Origin: Roseburia sp.
GTDB taxonomy: Bacteria > Bacillota > Clostridia > Lachnospirales > Lachnospiraceae
Direction of reading: 5' to 3'
Length of the DNA: 64,000 nucleotides
NCBI GenBank assembly: GCA_003483745.1
Contig: DMYD01000016.1
Location: forward strand, 27,046-91,045
The notes under the pieces are model-generated. The model was given only the letters and a program-made list of their open reading frames with translations. It was not told the origin of the DNA and searched no databases. Position numbers and translations under genes: made by a program. Below, piece by piece: positions 59,992 to 64,000 of the stretch (position 1 is its first letter; each line of letters begins with the position of its first letter).

Positions 59992-61460
59992 TTCAGTTTC
60001 ACCCGCTCCTCCCGCCTGGCGTAAATCGGACGTTTTGTCAGTTTGCGGATCGGCCATCGCCACAGAAAGTCACGTTCATCCTCGTAGTCTGTCAGATCTG
60101 CACCGATAAATGGCATCAGATATGGAATTCCAAAACTCTTTAAGTGTGCAAGATGAATCAGTACAAAGAGCAGTCCCAGCAGCATGCCAAAGTACCCCAG
60201 CCATGCACACATTCCGATAAAAAAGAATTTTAAAATACGAAATGCGGTCGCAAATTCCTCATTTGGAATCGCAAAGGAACAAAGTGCGGTAAATGAGATC
60301 ACGATCACTACGATCGGGCTGACCAGATTTGCCTCAACGGCCGCCTGACCGATGATCAATCCTCCGACGATCCCGATCGTATTTCCCATGGCTCCCGGCA
60401 GCCGCACTCCAGCTTCTCTTAAAAGTTCAAACGAAAGTTCCATCAGAATTACCTCGACTACCGCAGGAAACGGCACGCCGCTTCTCGCATCCGCAAAGGA
60501 TAAAAGCAGCATCGTCGGCAAAATCTGCGTATGAAAATTTGTCACCGCCAGATAAAATCCCGGCAATGTCATAGCAAAAAAAGATGCGGCATAGCGCAGC
60601 AGCCTTCCAAAACTTGCAATCTCCCACCGGTTGTAATAGTCATCGCTCGTTTTAATGAACGAATTATAATCGGTTGGCAGGATCAGCCCCACCGGAGAAT
60701 TGTCGGAAAGCACGACCACCCTTCCCTCCAAAACAGCCATCGCTGCCCGGTCCGGCCGCTCTGTCGTCTGAAACTGCGGAAACGGTGAATACCATTTTTC
60801 CTCGGTAAGCTGTTCAATCACACCGCTGTCTAACACACCGTCGATCTCGAAACCTTCCAGCCTGTGCTCAATTTCCCTTACCAGCCCCGGATACACCAGA
60901 TCTTCCATAAAAACAAGATAGACATTGGTATTCGAGCGCACACCACATTTTTTCTGCTTCACCTTGACTTTCGGAGAACGGATACGCTTTCTAATCAGCG
61001 CCGCATTCTGCTTTACCGAATCACAGAATCCCTCGTTTGAGCCTCTTATTACTTTTTCCGAATCCGCCTCCGTGATCCCCATATTCGGATAACCGTCATC
61101 CGGTATCTTTACTGCCCGGTCAAAGCCGTCCACAAACAAAATCACTTCTCCGGTTAAAAGCCCGTCCACGGCATCCTCTATCGTATCAAAATACGTTGCA
61201 TCTGAAATACCAAGCCCATTCTGTTTAAGCGCCTGATAAATTTCTTCCCTTCCGAGCCCTTTTAAATACTTTAACACCTCACTCAGTGCCGATGTCCCCA
61301 TATCCACCGACACCTCAATGAACGTCAGATAACATGCCACATCCATCTGCCTGCCAAGCATCAATTCCTTCTTCTTGATATCATCACACTCATGAAAAAA
61401 CTCCTCCATCTGCGCGATATTCTCACTTAATCTCTTTGAAACCGGTATTTTTTCCTTCAT
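59982..61460 (-). CDS. gerAA: Spore germination protein GerAA (germinant receptor A subunit)
   Basis: The 492-residue protein has an N-terminal cytoplasmic region (about 1-230; LSENIAQMEEFFHECDDIK), then several membrane helices (about 280-430) and a short C-terminal cytoplasmic tail (KRPIYARREERVKLKLK). It has the family stretch MELSFELLREAGVRLPGAMG. It forms a spore inner-membrane receptor with the B and C subunits and triggers germination when nutrient binds. The start at 61460 has GAGGG. A terminator of the upstream GntR gene lies only 25 bases before it. No convincing sigma-G promoter is visible. Confidence 0.95.
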   Translation of the reverse strand: MKEKIPVSKRLSENIAQMEEFFHECDDIKKKELMLGRQMDVACYLTFIEVSVDMGTSALSEVLKYLKGLGREEIYQALKQNGLGISDATYFDTIEDAVDGLLTGEVILFVDGFDRAVKIPDDGYPNMGITEADSEKVIRGSNEGFCDSVKQNAALIRKRIRSPKVKVKQKKCGVRSNTNVYLVFMEDLVYPGLVREIEHRLEGFEIDGVLDSGVIEQLTEEKWYSPFPQFQTTERPDRAAMAVLEGRVVVLSDNSPVGLILPTDYNSFIKTSDDYYNRWEIASFGRLLRYAASFFAMTLPGFYLAVTNFHTQILPTMLLLSFADARSGVPFPAVVEVILMELSFELLREAGVRLPGAMGNTIGIVGGLIIGQAAVEANLVSPIVVIVISFTALCSFAIPNEEFATAFRILKFFFIGMCAWLGYFGMLLGLLFVLIHLAHLKSFGIPYLMPFIGADLTDYEDERDFLWRWPIRKLTKRPIYARREERVKLKLK

Positions 61461-61485
61461 ACATATCCCTCATTTTTCAGCAACC

Positions 61486-61513
61486 AAAAAAGGATAAGCC
61501 TACGGCTTATCCT
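61486..61513 (-). terminator. Intrinsic terminator after the GntR gene
   Basis: The 10-bp stem AGGATAAGCC/GGCTTATCCT with a 3-base loop is followed by a six-base T-run on the minus strand. It lies 58 bases past the GntR stop and 25 bases before the gerAA ATG. Confidence 0.85.
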
Positions 61514-61570
61514 CCAAAATTCATTTTCCTTATTCTATGCAATTTGAACCAGTTTATACAAAAAAATCTC

Positions 61571-62245
61571 TTACTCCTGCTCCCTGATCATTTCCTTGAC
61601 CGCCACAACCTGATTCTTCACATGCTTATGCATTGCTTCTGTCACACGCATCTTATCCTTTGTCAACAGCCCCTCCACGATCTCATTATGTTCCCGCATC
61701 AGTGTCGGATAATTTCTCTCATCCTTTAAATACTCAACACGATAGCGGTACATCTGCTCTCTTAAGTTGTTGAGCATATTGACAAGTTTGGGATTGCCGG
61801 TCGCCTGATAAATAATATCATGAAACTTCACATCCGCTGCTGCAATCTTCTTCAAATCTTTTGATTTGGTAGATTCCTCAAACTCATGCATCGTCTCTGT
61901 CAGGTTATCTAGCTGTTCCTTCGTCATCTGCTCACATGCGATTGATGCGGCAAGTTCGTCTAATGCATCCCGGATCTGAAGTACATCCTCCATATCCTTT
62001 TCTGTCATTTTGGCTACTTCCGCGCCTTTTCTCGGAATCGTGACCGCAAGTCCCTCCTGCTCTAACATCCGGATTGCCTCACGGATCGGTGTACGGCTGA
62101 CGCCTAACTTTGCTGCAAGCTGCAGCTCCATCAGACGCTCTCCGGGTTTTAACTCTCCTTTTAGGATCGCCTCACGCAGTGTGTTAAACACCACATCCCG
62201 AAGGGGCAGATACGCATCCATATTCAGCGTCAAATCGTCTGTCAT
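61571..62245 (-). CDS. GntR-family regulator, FadR subfamily
   Basis: The 224-residue protein has a winged helix-turn-helix (about 12-80; ILKGELKPGERLMELQLAAK and VSRTPIREAIRMLEQEGL) and a C-terminal FCD ligand-binding domain (about 95-215) with metal-binding histidines such as in DVKFHDIIY and EHNEIVEGL. It probably responds to an organic acid. It is 26 bases downstream of ispE and ends with its own terminator. Confidence 0.92.
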   Translation of the reverse strand: MTDDLTLNMDAYLPLRDVVFNTLREAILKGELKPGERLMELQLAAKLGVSRTPIREAIRMLEQEGLAVTIPRKGAEVAKMTEKDMEDVLQIRDALDELAASIACEQMTKEQLDNLTETMHEFEESTKSKDLKKIAAADVKFHDIIYQATGNPKLVNMLNNLREQMYRYRVEYLKDERNYPTLMREHNEIVEGLLTKDKMRVTEAMHKHVKNQVVAVKEMIREQE

Positions 62246-62271
62246 AAACCTGTTTTCCTCCCTTTCTTCGC

Positions 62272-63141
62272 TTATCTCATGTTGTTGTAAATACTGGTCA
62301 GGTAAACCTGTTTTGCCAGTCCGGATGCCTGCATCGCCTCATATGCAGCAACCGATTTATCCTTATCATCAAACAATCCGAATACGGTCGGACCGCTCCC
62401 GCTCATCATTGCTCCCGCAGCACCATGCTTCATCATATGTTCTTTAATTTCTGCAATTACCGGATAATTCGGGATCGTCACGGTTTCTAAAACATTTCCC
62501 ATATCCGCGGTAATAGCTGCAAGATCTTTTTGTCTGATATCCTCAACCAGACGGTCAATATCCGGATGAACTGTATTTTCATCCAGTTTCAGATTCTCAT
62601 ATACAAATTTCGTTGATACACTGATCTGTGGTTTTGCGATCAGCACCGGACATTTTACCATAGGCGAAAGTGCTGTAAGCTTTTCACCGATTCCCTCTGC
62701 AAGTGCAGTTCCACGCATAATACAGTAAGGAACATCTGCACCGATCTTAACTCCACGCTGCATCAGCTCTTCCTTAGACAATCCAAGTTCAAACATCCGA
62801 TTCATACCGTAAAGCACTGCTGCCGCATCTGTACTTCCTCCAGCCATCCCCGCTGCGACCGGAATATGTTTGTGCAGCTTCACATCGATGCCATCTTTGA
62901 TCTGAAATTCGTCCATCAGAAGTTTTGCAGCCTTATAAACCAGATTATTTTCATTCGTCGGCAAAAACGACAGATTTGTCGTCATTGTGATCCCACTCGC
63001 TGTCTTTTTCATTTCAAGTCGATCAAACAAATGTATTGTCTGCATGACCATTTTCACTTCATGGTACCCATCTTCGCGTCTACGTACAACATCGAGTCCC
63101 AGATTAATTTTTGCAAGTGCTTTTACTGATATTTCTTTCAT
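62272..63141 (-). CDS. ispE: 4-diphosphocytidyl-2-C-methyl-D-erythritol kinase
   Basis: The 289-residue GHMP kinase phosphorylates CDP-methylerythritol in the MEP isoprenoid pathway. Motifs are KALAKINLGLDVV (N-terminal), PVAAGMAGGSTDAAAVL (ATP-binding) and GAMMSGSGPTVFGLF. The start at 63141 follows GGGGATT; the alternative ATG at 63150 has no ribosome site. Other MEP genes are not in the window. It is upstream of the GntR gene and divergent from the last gene. Confidence 0.95.
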   Translation of the reverse strand: MKEISVKALAKINLGLDVVRRREDGYHEVKMVMQTIHLFDRLEMKKTASGITMTTNLSFLPTNENNLVYKAAKLLMDEFQIKDGIDVKLHKHIPVAAGMAGGSTDAAAVLYGMNRMFELGLSKEELMQRGVKIGADVPYCIMRGTALAEGIGEKLTALSPMVKCPVLIAKPQISVSTKFVYENLKLDENTVHPDIDRLVEDIRQKDLAAITADMGNVLETVTIPNYPVIAEIKEHMMKHGAAGAMMSGSGPTVFGLFDDKDKSVAAYEAMQASGLAKQVYLTSIYNNMR

Positions 63142-63228
63142 AATCCCCATACCATTGTCATGTATTTTCGTTGTTTTTTGTATACAACATAAATCTTATC
63201 ATTTTAAATCCAAAAGGTCAATTCTATC

Positions 63229-63256
63229 TAAACTATTTTTCCCGAAAAGCCGATAT
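63229..63256 (+). promoter_or_regulatory. Sigma-28 (flagellar) promoter
   Basis: TAAA (63229-63232), a 16-base spacer and GCCGATAT (63249-63256) match the sigma-28/sigma-D consensus TAAA-N14-16-GCCGATAA, with only the last base of the -10 different. It lies about 70 bases upstream of the ATG at 63329. Confidence 0.75.
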
Positions 63257-63328
63257 ATTTTACAAAAGAAAGAATGAAAACTGCATGAACAAATCGGTCA
63301 TTCATTTACCGGAATGGAGGAATTATTT

Positions 63329-63952
63329 ATGGATATGAATGCAATTAACAACGTAAATTCAACGTTTAACAGCTATCAGACAACTACCGCTGCAAAGACA
63401 GCTTCCACAACTTCTGATAAAACTGCAGCATCTGATAAGACAGAAACCGGTGTTGTATATGAGAAATCTTCTCAAACAGACAAAAACACTGTTACCAAAA
63501 AAACTGACTATGCAATGGTTGCAAAATTAAAAGCAGATGCCGAGCAGCGCACTTCCCAGTTACGCAGTTTAGTCGAAAAGATGATGACCAAACAGGGAAC
63601 AGCAATTGCAAACGCTGACTCCATGTGGAGCTTCTTAGCAGAAGGAAACTTTACCGTCGATGAGGAAACCCAGAAACAGGCTCAGGCAGATATCGCAGAG
63701 GACGGATACTGGGGTGTAGAGCAGACTTCCGACCGTATCCTTGATTTTGCAAAAGCTCTCTCCGGTAACGATCCGGAAAAAGCAGATCTGTTGATCGATG
63801 CGTTTAAAAAGGGTTTTAAAGATGCAACCAAATCCTGGGGCAAAGATCTTCCGGATATTTCCCAGCGTACCTATGATGCCGTATTAGATAAATTTGACAA
63901 ATGGAAAAACGGTTCTACCACCGAAGCTGCCGGAACTGAAACAGAAAATTAA
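63329..63952 (+). CDS. Unrecognised protein under a sigma-28 promoter (likely motility-linked)
   Basis: The 207-residue protein has a disordered Ser/Thr/Lys-rich N-terminal part (about 1-60) and a helical domain (about 65-195; KLKADAEQRTSQLRSLVEKM, then DGYWGVEQTSDRILDFAKAL and KKGFKDATKSWGKDLPDIS). No signal peptide or membrane helix is seen. I do not know a named family, though similar proteins seem to occur near motility genes in clostridia. GGAGG precedes ATG 63329 by 8 bases. Sigma-28 control suggests a late flagellar, chemotaxis or secreted function. Confidence 0.75.
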   Translation: MDMNAINNVNSTFNSYQTTTAAKTASTTSDKTAASDKTETGVVYEKSSQTDKNTVTKKTDYAMVAKLKADAEQRTSQLRSLVEKMMTKQGTAIANADSMWSFLAEGNFTVDEETQKQAQADIAEDGYWGVEQTSDRILDFAKALSGNDPEKADLLIDAFKKGFKDATKSWGKDLPDISQRTYDAVLDKFDKWKNGSTTEAAGTETEN

Positions 63953-64000
63953 CATGTAAATTCTATCATATGAAAAAATGGGCGTGTGAAAAAACGAGAG

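Noticed and set aside
1..64000. tRNA, rRNA, tmRNA, phage integrase or transposase genes
   Set aside because: None could be recognised by sequence in any region; the palindromic elements contain no transposase-like frame.

Overview
The window is about 64 kb of AT-rich chromosome from an anaerobic, spore-forming, probably flagellated member of Lachnospiraceae (Clostridia), close in character to Roseburia/Agathobacter. This rests on small families typical of that group (DUF6142-like, DUF1934, DUF4190, C_GCAxxG redox protein), sporulation and germination genes (spoIIR, gerA), a lone crotonase gene with a Rex-like site, a sigma-28 (flagellar) promoter at the right end, and strong Shine-Dalgarno sites throughout. 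Species assignment is inference. No rRNA, tRNA, phage, transposase gene or CRISPR array was seen. Most genes are on the minus strand.

Layout. 1-7.3 kb: sugar uptake operon mglB-mglA-mglC, then a small membrane protein and a YesN/YesM-type two-component system (kinase cut by the left edge). 7.4-11.7 kb: purE-purM-purN-purD and a cysteine-rich C_GCAxxG protein. 11.7-16.3 kb: M29 aminopeptidase, HD phosphohydrolase, DUF6142-like protein, VanZ-like protein and pyrE. 16.4-19.4 kb: a secreted serpin in an apparent operon with an ECF sigma factor and its likely anti-sigma partner, preceded by a 51-codon ORF that looks like a fragment of a larger gene at 26.6-28.8 kb. 19.5-25.6 kb: a lipoprotein and a 1855-residue surface protein. 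26-34.6 kb: XRE regulator, pRiA4b/SEC-C protein, polysaccharide deacetylase, ABC-2 exporter, DUF4190 protein, glycosyltransferase and glf. 35.2-38.7 kb: mutY, aminotransferase and crt.

38.8-50.7 kb is one long minus-strand catabolic locus: PucR regulator, polar amino-acid ABC transporter, cytidylate-kinase-like protein, SDR, a three-part HcnA/HcnB/BFD iron-sulfur flavoenzyme, an ornithine-cyclodeaminase-family protein, an HcnC-like FAD oxidoreductase, an iron-dependent alcohol dehydrogenase lacking its nucleotide-binding motif, and an AEC permease. Together they look like import and dehydrogenation of an amino-acid-like or opine/amine substrate. The substrate is unknown. This is the best candidate for an undescribed metabolic system here.

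50.8-64 kb: AraC regulator with MATE exporter, proC with a GH13 glycosidase, DUF1934, spoIIR, a small membrane protein, a GerAB-GerAC fusion with gerAA, GntR regulator, ispE, and an unrecognised protein behind a sigma-28 promoter.

Non-coding structure is unusually rich. There are three copies of a 250-310 bp palindromic element whose outer arms differ between copies but stay complementary within each copy (25.8, 57.2 and 59.7 kb). One lies inside the gerA operon between 19-bp direct repeats. There is a second hairpin element with long inverted termini (34.8 kb). A repeat that duplicates the Shine-Dalgarno site occurs before three genes (3.2, 34.7 and 53.2 kb). Several intrinsic terminators lie just upstream of start codons with little or no room for another promoter, which suggests attenuation or regulated read-through.
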